The notes beneath the pieces are model-generated. The model was not told the DNA's origin. It ran no database searches and worked only from the letters and a program-made list of their open reading frames with translations. From JAPSGM01 sp963777045 (GTDB lineage Bacteria > Chloroflexota > Limnocylindria > QHBO01), in assembly GCA_963777045.1 (NCBI GenBank), contig CAVZPD010000001.1, positions 1 through 64,000 of the forward strand: DNA of 64,000 nt, in the 5' to 3' direction. Positions 1 through 9,444 of the stretch are shown here, piece after piece. Both the position numbers and the translations under genes were made by a program. Position 1 is the stretch's first letter; every line of letters starts with the position of its first letter.

Positions 1-25
1 CTATGAACGGCCGCCCGACGGAGCC

Positions 26-1375
26 TCAATAGGCGTCCAGGTAGCGTGCGTAGATGGATGCCAGGTCGGCGGTGCTGGCCGCCTGAAGGCGGTCGAACAG
101 AGCCTGGCCGGTCGTGATCCCGAACTTGTTCTCGTCGATGTGGGCGCGCAGCGCGCCGAAGAACGCCTCATCGCCCATCGCGCCGCGCACGGCATTGAGG
201 AACTCCGTGCCGCGGTAGAAGACGGTGTGGAAGTAGCCGTCGCAGCTCTGCCAGTCACCGCCGCGGGTCAGACCCGCGGGCCAGGCGTAGACGGGGCTGT
301 CGACGGGACGTGCCGAGCACCCGTTCTCGCCGATCCCCATCAGGTAGCGCGCCGTGAAATCGGCGAACGCCTCATCGAGCCACGGCTCGGTCATCTGGTT
401 CGCGCCCAGCTGCGCATAGAACCACTGGTGGGCCACCTCGTGGTAGAGCACGTACGTGTCGGTGACCTTCGAGCGCGTCAGGTGGATGGCCGCGGGGTAC
501 TCCATGCTGAAGCCGTCATCGGCGCCGACCTCCGCCAGCACGAGGTCGGGCCAGGGATACCGGCCATAGAGCTCGTTGAGCCGCACGAGGGCATCGGCCG
601 CCTTGGCGAGGGTGGCCTCGCCGCTCACCGACTCGGTGTAGGCGCGCAGCTCCACGCCTTCCACGGTCCGGGTGGTCAACCGGAACCGCGGATTCACCAC
701 CAGCGAGAAGTCGCGCGCGTTGTCAATGGCGCAGGTCCAGTGCGAGCCGCTCCCATCGGGCGCGGAGGTTTGGCCCGGGCAGGCGACCGCGGTCGACGGC
801 ATCGGCTCGGTCGTCGTGAGGTCCAGCCGGATCTGGTCTGCCCGGTAGCTGACCTGCGCATCACCAACCGCGTAGCTGTCGTGCTCGGTGGAGAGGATCG
901 GGAACCACTGCCCCAGGCTCAGGACGCCGCGGTCCCGGCTCGTCCGGGCGGTGAACGCTCCCCCGCTGCTGCCGACCTCGAGCGTGAAGGGAACACGAAT
1001 CTCGGCCGTTCCGCCGGGTGCCAGCGCCTCGTTCAGGTCCAGGCGCAGGTTCGTGGTGGTCGTCCAGGCTGACTCGACCGGTCGCCCATCCACTGTCGGC
1101 GCGGCGTCCAGCGTCAGGTAGCCGAAGGCGCGCGGGAGCGCGGACAGGTTCAGGTAGCCGATAGGCAGGGCAGCGGCGTTCTCAAGCGTCAGGACCTCGA
1201 CCGCCTCCAGGCGTCCGGCGGCCACGTCCAGGGTGGCGCGGATCTCGTAGCGCTGCGTGACGTCGGTGGTCGTCACCGGCGGCGGAGCGGGCGGCGGCGG
1301 CACAAGACCATCGAGCGAGATGGTCACCGCGAATGCCAGTCCAAGGAGCCCGCCCATCGGCCAATCCTGCCCCAT
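26..1375 (-). CDS. M1-family (gluzincin) metallopeptidase, secreted or anchored
   Basis: A 449-aa zinc metallopeptidase of the M1 aminopeptidase superfamily. The zinc motif HEVAHQW lies near residue 312 and the third ligand Glu is in WLDEAF about 19 residues later, the HExxH-(18)-E spacing of M1 enzymes. SMEYPAAIHL upstream stands where the GxMEN/GGMEYP exopeptidase loop normally is. A hydrophobic N-terminus (GLLGLAFAVTISL) followed by a Pro-rich stretch suggests a signal peptide or short anchor, so it probably acts outside the membrane on peptides. It is shorter than classical aminopeptidase N (about 850 aa) because the C-terminal helical domain is missing, as in the small bacterial M1-like proteins. 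Monocistronic as far as can be seen. The family call is firm; the substrate is unknown. Confidence 0.85.
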   Translation of the reverse strand: MGQDWPMGGLLGLAFAVTISLDGLVPPPPAPPPVTTTDVTQRYEIRATLDVAAGRLEAVEVLTLENAAALPIGYLNLSALPRAFGYLTLDAAPTVDGRPVESAWTTTTNLRLDLNEALAPGGTAEIRVPFTLEVGSSGGAFTARTSRDRGVLSLGQWFPILSTEHDSYAVGDAQVSYRADQIRLDLTTTEPMPSTAVACPGQTSAPDGSGSHWTCAIDNARDFSLVVNPRFRLTTRTVEGVELRAYTESVSGEATLAKAADALVRLNELYGRYPWPDLVLAEVGADDGFSMEYPAAIHLTRSKVTDTYVLYHEVAHQWFYAQLGANQMTEPWLDEAFADFTARYLMGIGENGCSARPVDSPVYAWPAGLTRGGDWQSCDGYFHTVFYRGTEFLNAVRGAMGDEAFFGALRAHIDENKFGITTGQALFDRLQAASTADLASIYARYLDAY

Positions 1376-1465
1376 CCGATCCGCTCGTGCTACAGAGAGC
1401 GTTGAACACGAGGGCTACCGTGATGCTCGCAGGCCAACGGAGGAGAGTCCCGTGCGCTTGGAGAC

Positions 1466-2392
1466 TCAGCTGTAGCGAATCCGTGGGTCAACCCACACAT
1501 AGACGATGTCGACCACCAGGTTCATCACGACGATCGCCACCGAGTAGAGCAGCATTACGGACATGATCACCCCGTAGTCGCGGTCAGAGATGCCGGTCAC
1601 GAACAAGCGTCCGAGGCCGGGGATGCCGTAGATGGTCTCGACGACGAACGAGCCGGTTACGAGTCCGGCGAGGAGCGGACCGAGAACCGTGACGACCGGG
1701 ATACATGCGTTTCGCAGCATGTGGACCAGCACGATCGTCCGTTCGCGCAAGCCCTTGCTCACCGCCGTGCGGACGTAGTCGTGCCGCATCACCTCCAGCA
1801 TGCTTGCTCTCGTGTACCGCGCCAACTGCGCTATTCCGAAGGCGGAGAGCGCGACGGTTGGCAGCACCCAGGATCCCGGTCCTCCCCAGCCTCCCGTTGG
1901 CAACCAGTGCAAGGTCACGCTGAACAGCAGCACGAGGAGCGCCGCCAGCACAAAGCTGGGAGTTGCGATGCCGATGACCGACAGGAACGTGGCGGCGTAG
2001 TCGGGCCACCTGTTGTGGTTCAAGGCAGCCACCATGCCAAGTGGGATACCCAGCAAAACTGCCAGGCCGAAAGCCATCAACCCGAGCTGCATGCTGATCC
2101 AGATCCTGTCTCCGAGGAGGTCCTGGACGTCCCGCCCGCGAACGCTATAGCTCGGGCCGAAGTCGCCGGTCAGCGATGCCGACCAGCCAATTGAGGTACT
2201 GCTGCCAGAGCGGCTCGTCCAGGCCAAAGTGGACGATCCATGCGTCTCGATCACGTCCGGCGGAAAGGGGTGATCGGGGTTCTGCTGGAATGGCGAGCCG
2301 GGTGCCAGATGCATCAACAGGAAGGTGATCAACGACACGACGACGACGACCGGGACGAGCCACAACGAACGCCGCAGAACGTAGCCTGCCAT
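1466..2392 (-). CDS. OppB/DppB-type ABC transporter permease, with compensating frameshifts
   Basis: Inner-membrane permease of a peptide/nickel-type ABC importer. It begins MAGYVLRRSLWLVPVVVVV, the usual first helix of OppB/DppB, and has the binding-protein-dependent transport signature region and several more helices (IPLGMVAALNHNRWPDY, ending YVWVDPRIRYS). ATG 2392 is preferred over ATG 2431 because family members begin at this helix. Between about 2165 and 2250 the frame in use reads nonsense, while another frame reads FGLDEPLWQQYLNWLVG, exactly what the family has there; the original frame resumes at TGDFGPSYS. Two compensating indels therefore lie inside the gene. No ATPase, second permease or binding protein is adjacent, so it looks like an orphan. 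Substrate not determinable. Confidence 0.82.
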   Translation of the reverse strand: MAGYVLRRSLWLVPVVVVVSLITFLLMHLAPGSPFQQNPDHPFPPDVIETHGSSTLAWTSRSGSSTSIGWSASLTGDFGPSYSVRGRDVQDLLGDRIWISMQLGLMAFGLAVLLGIPLGMVAALNHNRWPDYAATFLSVIGIATPSFVLAALLVLLFSVTLHWLPTGGWGGPGSWVLPTVALSAFGIAQLARYTRASMLEVMRHDYVRTAVSKGLRERTIVLVHMLRNACIPVVTVLGPLLAGLVTGSFVVETIYGIPGLGRLFVTGISDRDYGVIMSVMLLYSVAIVVMNLVVDIVYVWVDPRIRYS

Positions 2393-2582
2393 TACGTCCC
2401 CGCCAGAGGCAGCAGGTATAGAGGGCCCCATCCGCGGCTGTCAACGGCGTTCGCCACACTTCGCGTCGCAAGACGTGCAGCGCGCAGTGAGCGCCCTCCT
2501 GTGGCTCCAGTACCAGCCTCCCTGAGAGCCGACCACCCACGGAGGGTGGCCGGCTCCTGAATGGTCCGGGCTGCGCGTGTGC

Positions 2583-2951
2583 TCACCGCACGCGAGCCGA
2601 CTCGAGGACGCCACCACGGGGCTGGCTGACTACCGGGACCGCGGCCGCCGGCAGTTCGAGGTCGGCGTGCTCCATCAGGCCGCCCCTGCCAGCGGCATAG
2701 CCGCTCGCCTGCGAGGTGCGGGTCAGCAGCGAGGTGGTGTAGCTGCCGGTGCCGGGCTGGAAGCCGCGCCCCGTGGCGTGGACCTGGCTGACGGCCCGCG
2801 CCCCCGGGCCGGGAGACGTGGCCGGTGCCTGGCTGATGAAGATCGCCAGTCCGACGGCACAGGCCAGGACCACCGCGGTCGCGGCGGTGGCCAGGGCTGG
2901 CGCGCGGTGGCTGGTCTGCTGGGTGAGGCGGCGTCCGATCGTGGTGGCCAT
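2583..2951 (-). CDS. Small single-pass membrane protein, unknown function
   Basis: A 122-aa protein I do not recognise. Residues 1-20 are basic and polar, about residues 20-40 form one hydrophobic helix (LATAATAVVLACAVGLAIFI), and the rest is a Gly/Ser/Pro-rich tail that would be extracytoplasmic. The ATG at 2951 is supported by a strong Shine-Dalgarno (AGGAGG on the minus strand, plus-strand 2961-2966) about 9 bases upstream. It is divergently transcribed from the BTAD regulator, sharing a roughly 190-bp intergenic region with two sets of tandem repeats, so it is a plausible target of that regulator. That link is inference from position. Confidence 0.6.
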   Translation of the reverse strand: MATTIGRRLTQQTSHRAPALATAATAVVLACAVGLAIFISQAPATSPGPGARAVSQVHATGRGFQPGTGSYTTSLLTRTSQASGYAAGRGGLMEHADLELPAAAVPVVSQPRGGVLESARVR

Positions 2952-3001
2952 GGGTGGTTCCTCCTGCCTTGGGCTGCCGGTCGGTCGAACGGCCCCGGCC
3001 C

Positions 3002-3089
3002 TGCGTTCGGTGCGTTCCGTGCGTTCGATCCGCGCTCACCATGGGCGACCACCGTTACAGCCCGGCTACAGCCCGGCTACCGGCACGGG
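3002..3089. promoter_or_regulatory. Tandem direct repeats in divergent promoter of the BTAD regulator
   Basis: Two sets of direct repeats lie between the divergent genes. Three 9-bp copies, TGCGTTCGG, TGCGTTCCG and TGCGTTCGA, occupy 3002-3028. Two perfect 11-bp copies of ACAGCCCGGCT occupy 3057-3078, followed by a poorer third copy at 3079-3089. SARP/AfsR-type regulators typically bind direct repeats spaced by one helical turn (11 bp) next to the promoter, which makes the second set a candidate operator. Binding is inferred, not shown. Confidence 0.45.
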
Positions 3090-3143
3090 CTTGCCCTCCG
3101 ACCGCGGCGCGGTCCACACTCGCGGCCAGGAGGGGCACGAGCG

Positions 3144-6111
3144 ATGGCAGGCGCGAAGCTCGCGATTCGGCTGCTGGGACCGGTCGAGCTGTGGCGGGAC
3201 GGGGCGGCGGTCGCGGCCGGCGGCCCGACCCAGCGCGCGGTGCTGGCCATGCTCGCCCTGCGCGCCGACCAGCCGGTCAGCGCCGCGGCCCTGTCCGACG
3301 GCGTGTGGGGCGAGGCCGATGAGCCGGCCGGTGCGGCCAAGGCCATGCAGGTCCACGTGGCGCGCCTGCGCAGCGTGCTGCGCACGGACAAGCGACAGCC
3401 GCTGCAGAGCGTGCCCGGCGGCTACCGCCTCGATGGCGACCGGCTGACGGTCGACGCCGCCGCCTTCGAGCGTGGCGTGGCCGACGGCCGGCGGCTGCTG
3501 GGCGCCGGCCAGACTCGGGCCGCCCTCGCCCAGCTGGACGCCGCGCTCGGCCGGTGGCGTGGCCCGGCGCTGATGGACCTGCGCGACTTCCCCTTCGCGG
3601 CCCACGCCGCCGACAGGTTCGAGGAGCTGCGGGTCGACGCCGCCGAGCAGGCCATCGCCGCCCGCCTGGCGCTCGGCGAGGCGCAATCCGTGGTGCCCCC
3701 GCTGCAGGCGCTCATCGCCGAGCACCCCTACCGCGAGCGGCTGCACGGCCAGCTCATGACCGCCCTCTACCGGTCCGGTCAGCAGGCCGCCGCCCTGGAC
3801 GCCTACACCGCCGCCCGCAGCCGGCTGGTGCTCGACCTCGGGGTGGAGCCCGGTCCCGAGCTGCAGGCCCTCCAGCAGCGGATCCTGGCCCAGGACCCCG
3901 AGCTGGCGGCCACGACCACGCCGACCAGCCAGCCTGCCACCCGGCCCGCCGCCCGGCCGCGACCGGTCCCGCGCCTGCCCCCGGCGCCGGCCCTGTTCGG
4001 TCGTGAGCCGCTGCTGGCCGAGCTCGAGGACCTGGCCAGCGGCGAGCGGCTGATGACCCTGACCGGTGCCGGCGGCTCGGGCAAGACGTCACTGGCGATC
4101 GCCCTCGCCCACCGCCTCGCCCCGCGCTATGCGGATGGCGCCTTCTTCGTCGACCTGGCCGCGGTCTCCAGGCCCGAGCAGGTGCTGCCGGCCACGGCCG
4201 CCGGCATGGGCCTCGCCCCCGAGTCCGGCAACCTCGCCGCCGAGCTGGCCGCCATCCTGGCCGAACGGCGCACGCTGGTCGTGCTCGACAACTGCGAGCA
4301 CGTGCTGGGCGCGGTGCCGGAGCTGGCACCCCTGATCGAGGCGACCTCCGGGTTGATCGTGGCCACCAGCCGCACCCCGCTCGGGCTGCGCGCCGAGGCG
4401 CGGGTCGCGGTGCCGCCGCTGGCGGTGCCGGATGCCGACCAGCGCGACCTGGCTGCCGAGCCGACCGTCGCCCTCTTCCTGCGCGCGGCCGCCAATGCCG
4501 GCGCCGTCATCGAGCCCGACGAGCTGCCCGGGGTGGCAGCCATGTGCCGGGCCCTCGACGGGCTGCCGCTGGCCATCGAGCTGGTCGCCGCCCAGACGGC
4601 GGTGGAGGCCGTCGGCGAGCTCGAGACGCACCTGGCGGAGCGGCTCCCCCGGCTCGCGGCGCCGTCCCGCGACGTGCCCGACCGGCAGCGCACCATGCAG
4701 GCCGCCATCGGCTGGAGCCTCGATCGCCTGTCGCCGCTGGAGCGGCGTGCCTTCGAGCAGCTCAGCGTCTTCGCCGGCTCGTTCAGCCTGCGCGGCGCGG
4801 CGGCGGTGCTGGAGACGGACCGCGCGCAGGCCATCGGCCTGCTCGGCGCGCTGCTGGATGCCTCCCTCGTCAGCCGCCGGCCGTCGGTCGGCCGGCAGGC
4901 CCAGTTCCGGATGCTGGAGCCGCTGCGCGCGGTCGGCAGGGCACGCACCCCCGATCCCGCATGGGCCGGCATCGTGCGGCGCCACGCGGCGTTCATGATG
5001 GCCGAGGTCGAACGCCTCTGCCCGCGTGCCACCGGCTCACGCAGCGTCGCCGACGTGGCCGAGCTGCGGCACCAGCACCCCGACGTGGTGGCCGCCCTGC
5101 GCACGCATGGCCAGCACCGCGCCCGACGAGTGCATCGATGTGCTGGCTCACCTGCAGGAGTACGGGATCTGGGCCAGCCAGGCGGTCGAGACCGCCCGCA
5201 TCGCCGAGGAGCTGCTGGCCGGCGGCGTCCTCGGCGAGCGGGCGACGTGCGAGGCCCTGCTCCTCGTCGCCCGCCTCGCCTATCGGCGAGGAGACGTGGT
5301 CGTCGCGTTCGAGATGCTGGATCGTGCGGTGGCACTCGCCGAGCGCGGCAGTGATGCCCTCGTGCAGGCGCGCGCCCACCTCTACGAAGCAGTCATCGCC
5401 GGGGACGCAGGCGACGCACCGCGCGCGAGGAGCGCAGTACGTCGCGCAAAAGCCGAGGCGCGCCGCGCGGGTAATCTGCTGCTCCAGGTGCGGACGACCT
5501 GGACCGACCACACTGCACCTGACGCCATTGAGCGCCTCGGGGCCCTGCTGCGTGAAGCGGAGGCGCGCAACATGATCTTTGCCCGACTCGTTGCCCTGAA
5601 GGGGCTCGTCGACCTGTACCACGAGCACGGGCGGCATCTCGAAGGAGCGCGGATGAGCAAGATACGGCAGGCTGCGATCGAGACCGTTCGCCAGGTCGCT
5701 GGGCCGGAGTTTGTCGCCCAGTTTCAGAACGACGTCGGTACCGGGCTTGTCAGGACTGGCGCCATTGAAGACGCTCGTGCCTTGCTCCTGTCCTCGCTGA
5801 AGGTGTCAGACTCGCTGGGTTGGCGACACGATGCTGTCTTTCCACTTGGAGGACTCGCCGAGGTGCAGTCGGCGATCGGCGAGTGGCGAGATGTTCTCGT
5901 GCTGTTCAGCGCCACTCAGGCCATCGCTCGGGATCTTGGTCTCGGAGCTCTGCTCGGTTCGTTTGACCGTGCGGAGCAGGCGGCAATCAAAGCGGCTGAG
6001 GAGCACCTCGGCCCGGAGGCAGCCGCCGAGGCGCGGGCCATCGGCGCAGCGATGTCCTACCGCGACGCCGTGGACTACGCCTTCGAGATCAACGGCGTGA
6101 CGCCACCCTAG
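3144..6111 (+). CDS. BTAD/SARP-type transcriptional regulator with NB-ARC ATPase and TPR region (frameshifted)
   Basis: An AfsR-like regulator of about 985 aa. The order is an OmpR-type winged helix (about residues 1-95, beginning LAIRLLGPVELWRDG), a bacterial transcriptional activation domain (about 100-250, ending LVLDLGVEPGPELQALQQR), a Pro-rich linker, an NB-ARC ATPase with Walker A GAGGSGKT near residue 308 and Walker B LVVLDNCEHV, then a TPR-like C-terminus. ATG 3144 has an AGGAGGGG ribosome site just upstream. The reading frame breaks at about 5098-5125: the first frame runs into Arg-rich nonsense ending at 5354, while the +1 frame continues (STAPDECIDVLAHLQEYG) to 6111. Either a sequencing indel or a real inactivating mutation. 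Such proteins are usually ATP-dependent activators of adjacent genes. Confidence 0.85.
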
Positions 6112-6226
6112 CGGGCTCCCGTCGCGCGCGCAGGCAACCTCCACGACGCTCACCGGCCCACCGTGCCTGTGGAGGAGGTCTCGGCGTCAGGTACGCGCCG
6201 CCGTTGTGCGTGCCTCCACTCCGTTC

Positions 6227-6709
6227 TCACGGGCCCATCAGCGCCGGGTCGACAAGATGGCCCCACATCGCGTCGCCGCCGCTCGGTCGGTTCCCGTCCA
6301 CCAGCGCCCGATCGCCGAGCGGCTCGGACAGCTCCAGCTCGTACGGCACCGGCGGGGCCAGCGGGCAGGTGAGCGCCTCGTTTGGGCCAAGCGACGGGAG
6401 CGGCTCGAGGAAGATCGTCACCACCACGCGAGACGGCTCATAGCTCACCACGGGCGGGAGGACCTTGTCGCTGATGTCGCGCCCGCCACTGCACGGGACC
6501 TCCCAGACGCCGATGCTGATGGACCGATCGTTCGGACCAGGCAGCTTGGTCGGCTCCAGGCCCCAGCGCGCGATCGAGAGCACCGGCTCTGCCAGCGGTG
6601 AAGTCGATGCGCTCCCTGCACAGGCAGCCAGTAACAGGGCCATCGCACCGCCGACGAGGGCCAGCCACCTCATCACGGGAGCGCTATGCACCGGAGCACG
6701 CCCCGTCAT
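6227..6709 (-). CDS. Predicted lipoprotein, unknown function
   Basis: A protein of 148-160 aa with a signal peptide and a lipobox (ALLLAAC) whose Cys would be lipidated, so it is probably attached to the outer face of the cytoplasmic membrane. The mature part contains two further Cys and no domain I can name. ATG 6709 lies just inside the end of the upstream membrane-protein gene (which, after correcting its frameshift, ends at 6684); an internal ATG at 6673 gives a more standard signal peptide. The overlap suggests the two are co-translated and function together. Confidence 0.65.
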   Translation of the reverse strand: MTGRAPVHSAPVMRWLALVGGAMALLLAACAGSASTSPLAEPVLSIARWGLEPTKLPGPNDRSISIGVWEVPCSGGRDISDKVLPPVVSYEPSRVVVTIFLEPLPSLGPNEALTCPLAPPVPYELELSEPLGDRALVDGNRPSGGDAMWGHLVDPALMGP

Positions 6710-7320
6710 GCGGGATTCGCACCTCCATGGCCGAAACGAATGGGAGGTTGACCTCGCTGCCGATGAGTCCCCAGCGCACGGTGAGCAGGGCGTGGTCGAT
6801 GATCAACGCGCTGCCGACCGACCAGTTGGAACCGACCGTCGCGCAATCCGAGCTCATCGCCCCCGCCATCACGATGATCGCCTCCCCGCCGGGCGCGACC
6901 TCGATCGGCTCGAAGGGTCGGGTATCGGCCCACGAAACGAGCTGCCCGTTCGTGCGGCAGCGCCGGGTAGAGGGCAACCAGCGGGACGAGGTCAGCGCCA
7001 ATGGGCTGGACAGCTTCGACCGTCATGCTGATGGGGCCGTTGTTGCGGACGCTGAAGGCCATCGCCGCTGACTTGCCGGGAGCGTAGTCGGAGACGACGC
7101 AGTCGATCGCTTCGACAGGGTCCTCGCACGCATCGCCGCCGTCCACGTTCACCGCGCTGAGCGAACCCTGACCGACGGGGTGGATGGACGCGATGGCGAG
7201 CTGTCCGGCCACGAGCGCCAGCACGCCGATGCTCGCGAGAAGCAGGAGCGCACGCAGCGCCCTCCGCCAGGAGCGTGACGCGCGATGGGTGCCGGCCGCC
7301 GGCATCGCGAGCTCGGTCAT
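6684..7320 (-). CDS. Membrane-anchored extracytoplasmic protein, unknown function (frameshifted)
   Basis: Starts at ATG 7320 (MTELAMPAAG), preceded by GGGGGTGA. It has a basic N-terminus, one transmembrane helix (RALLLLASIGVLALVAGQLA), then an extracytoplasmic domain rich in beta-type sequence (MAFSVRNNGPISMTVEAVQP). The frame breaks at about 6940-6965: the first frame continues as Arg/Gly-rich nonsense to 6706, while the other frame gives credible protein (NGQLVSWADTRPFEPIEV, IIVMAGAMSSDCATVGSNW) to a stop at 6684. It overlaps the downstream lipoprotein gene, so the two probably form an operon. The function is unknown; the domain looks like an immunoglobulin-type fold, judged by eye only. 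Confidence 0.6.
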
Positions 7321-7418
7321 CGGTTCACCCCCCGACCCCCGAAAGCAACATGCCGCGGCAGCATGATCTTCGGCACCCCCGCTGACAAGAGCCAGTTCGC
7401 GCACTACTGGGCAATCGG

Positions 7419-7539
7419 CGATAGATGTCCTGATTCGCACCCGGAGGGCCTTCCTGGCGCTGGTTTGGACGTTCTATCGGTGCATCACGCGCCTAACCGA
7501 TGCCTGAGGGCGTACCCATGCTCACCTTGCACCGATAGA
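7419..7539. repeat. 12-bp inverted repeat plus a third half-site upstream of the 7320 gene
   Basis: TCTATCGGTGCA at 7473-7484 is exactly reverse-complementary to TGCACCGATAGA at 7528-7539, with 43 bp between. A third partial copy, CGATAGATGT, at 7419-7428 is a direct repeat of bases 7533-7542. The site lies in the roughly 270-bp gap upstream of the membrane-protein/lipoprotein pair and downstream of the TPR gene. It could be an operator set or a fold-back structure. No protein is assigned. Confidence 0.5.
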
Positions 7540-7587
7540 TGTGTCAGATGAACACCGGGAATGGACTCCCGGCGCCGAACCGCAGAT

Positions 7588-8043
7588 CTATCGCGCGCGT
7601 CCGCTGTTGCGTTGCCGCGCGCCCCCGTCCACACGTTGCCGTGCGCGGCGGACTGCCCCGCGCAGAGAAGCTGCCAGGCCTTCATCAAGGGTCTCCAGCG
7701 CGGCCGCAGCGCGCTCGTACCATGCAGCTGCCTCCAAGATCTCCCCGGCCACCTCGTGCGAGTGACCGACATTGAGGTAGAGGGAGGGCAGGAATGAGGC
7801 CGCGCTTCCGCCGGCGGCAAGGGCGTGCTCCAGCGCCGCGCGATTCCACTGCTGCCGCGCCACCTCGTCGGGCTGGACCCTGGCGAGGTAGTGCGCCGCC
7901 ACGCTGGCCTCCAGCGGACATCCCTGCGCCTCCCACGCCTGGCGGTAGAGCCCTGCCGCCCGCTCCCCGTCGCCGGCCTGCTCGGCCTGCACGCCGGCCA
8001 CGCACAGCTTCACGATGGCGTTCTCGGGATCGAGCGCGTTCAT
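7588..8043 (-). CDS. TPR-repeat protein
   Basis: A 151-aa helical protein with about three tetratricopeptide-like repeats: AEQAGDGERAAGLYRQAWEA, then an Ala-rich pair, then LYLNVGHSHEVAGEILEAA and AWYERAAAALE. No signal peptide, so it is probably cytosolic and a protein-protein interaction module. Its ATG overlaps the stop of the cyclic amidohydrolase gene (ATGA at 8040-8043), so the two are translationally coupled. The tail after about residue 130 is Arg-rich and low in complexity. Small TPR proteins next to catabolic genes are common, but I know of no defined role. Confidence 0.7.
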   Translation of the reverse strand: MNALDPENAIVKLCVAGVQAEQAGDGERAAGLYRQAWEAQGCPLEASVAAHYLARVQPDEVARQQWNRAALEHALAAGGSAASFLPSLYLNVGHSHEVAGEILEAAAWYERAAAALETLDEGLAASLRGAVRRARQRVDGGARQRNSGRAR

Positions 8044-9434
8044 TCCAGGTGCCGCTCCAGGAACCGGCCACGTCCACGGCGGCCGACGAAGAGGCCGTCG
8101 CGCACCACGGCCTGGCCGCGAAGCAGCACCGTGCGCACCTCGCCGCGCGCGACCATCCCCTCATACGGGGTGAAGTCGCTGAAGTGGTGCAGAGCGTCCT
8201 GGGTGATCGTGCGCGACGCAGCGGGATCGAAGAGCACCAGGTCGGCGTCACGCCCGGCCTCGACCGCTCCCTTGGACGGCAGGCCGAAAAGCTGGGCAGG
8301 CGCTGTCGCGAGTGTCTCGACCATGCGCTCCAGCGACATGCGCCCGGCCGCCGGCCCGAAGGTGTACGTCACCGCCAGCAGCGTCTCGATCCCCGGCGCC
8401 CCGTTGCTGATGTTCGGGAACGGCGGCGCGGGCAGCTGCTTGTCGACCGCCAGGCGGTCCGGGACGTGGTCGGAGGCCACCAGGTCCAGGCCGCCGCGCG
8501 CCAGCCCCAGCCACAGCGCCTGCCGGTCCGCGTCGGAGCGCAAGGGGGGCGAGATGACGGAGCGGATGAGCTCGGCCTCGTCATCGGCGTCGTAGGCGGC
8601 ATCGGTCTTCGACAGGTACTGCGGGCAGGTCTCGGCATACACCGGCCAGCCGCGCGCCTTGGCGGCCGCGACCTCGGCCAGGGCATCGGCGCATGAGAGG
8701 TGGACGATATAGACCGATGCCTCTGCCGCCTGCGCCAGCGCGATCGCCCGGTGCGTCGCCTCCGCCTCCGCGTAGGCAGGCCGCGTCAGCGCGTGATGGC
8801 GGCAGCCGGTATGGCCCGATGCCAGCGCCCGATCCACCAGCGCGTCGATGATCGTGGCGTTCTCGCAGTGGACCTGCAGCATCCCGCCCAGGCGGCCCAT
8901 GGTGCGCAGCGCCTCGAAGAGGCGGTCATCGGCCAGACGAAAGTCGTAGACCATGAACGCCTTGGCGGTCGGAACCCCCGCGTCGACCAGTGCAGGAAGC
9001 TCCTCGATCGGATCCGGCTGGTGGCCGCCCAGGACCGATGAGAGCGCGTAGTCGACGGCCGACTCCCCTTCCGTCCGCGCGCGGAATTCGCGCATGCCGG
9101 CGACCAGCGAGGCGGCGCCCTCCTCGGAGATCCCGGTGCCCGGGTTGTTGAACGACAGGAAGGTCGTCGTGCCGCCGTGCGCGGCCGCCACCGAGTCGGC
9201 GTAGAAGCGGTCCGGGAGCTCGTCGGTGGGGAGGCGGGTGTGGGTGTGGACGTCGACCACGCCGGGGAGCACCAGGAGGCCGGTCGCGTCCAGCGTCTCG
9301 GCGTCCGCGTGGCGTCGCGCGAGGCCTTCCCCGACGGCCTGAATCCGCCCGTCGCTGATCGCCACGTCCGCCGGAAAGCTGCGCTCGGCGGTGACAACGG
9401 TGCCGCCGGTTACGACGAGGTCAGGCTCTGCCAC
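8040..9434 (-). CDS. Cyclic amidohydrolase (dihydropyrimidinase / allantoinase / hydantoinase family)
   Basis: About 464 aa, metal-dependent hydrolase of cyclic amide rings. It starts AEPDLVVTGGTVVTAE. VDVHTHTR holds the first two metal-binding His, the carboxylated Lys is in TAKAFMVYDF, further His are in QVHCEN and IVHLS, and the catalytic Asp is in ASDHVPD. GTG 9434 is chosen because the family begins here; the longer frame up to 9692 is Arg-rich with no homology and runs into the next gene. Placed beside a urate-to-allantoin operon, allantoinase is an attractive role, since allantoin would be the next substrate. Sequence alone does not separate it from D-hydantoinase or dihydropyrimidinase. 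Coupled to the downstream TPR gene. Confidence 0.85.
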   Translation of the reverse strand: MAEPDLVVTGGTVVTAERSFPADVAISDGRIQAVGEGLARRHADAETLDATGLLVLPGVVDVHTHTRLPTDELPDRFYADSVAAAHGGTTTFLSFNNPGTGISEEGAASLVAGMREFRARTEGESAVDYALSSVLGGHQPDPIEELPALVDAGVPTAKAFMVYDFRLADDRLFEALRTMGRLGGMLQVHCENATIIDALVDRALASGHTGCRHHALTRPAYAEAEATHRAIALAQAAEASVYIVHLSCADALAEVAAAKARGWPVYAETCPQYLSKTDAAYDADDEAELIRSVISPPLRSDADRQALWLGLARGGLDLVASDHVPDRLAVDKQLPAPPFPNISNGAPGIETLLAVTYTFGPAAGRMSLERMVETLATAPAQLFGLPSKGAVEAGRDADLVLFDPAASRTITQDALHHFSDFTPYEGMVARGEVRTVLLRGQAVVRDGLFVGRRGRGRFLERHLE

Positions 9435-9444
9435 GCAGCGGAGC

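Noticed and set aside
2577..3143. N-terminal extension of the BTAD regulator
   Set aside because: The frame is open upstream of ATG 3144 but is antisense to the small membrane protein and has no homology, while a good ribosome site precedes 3144.
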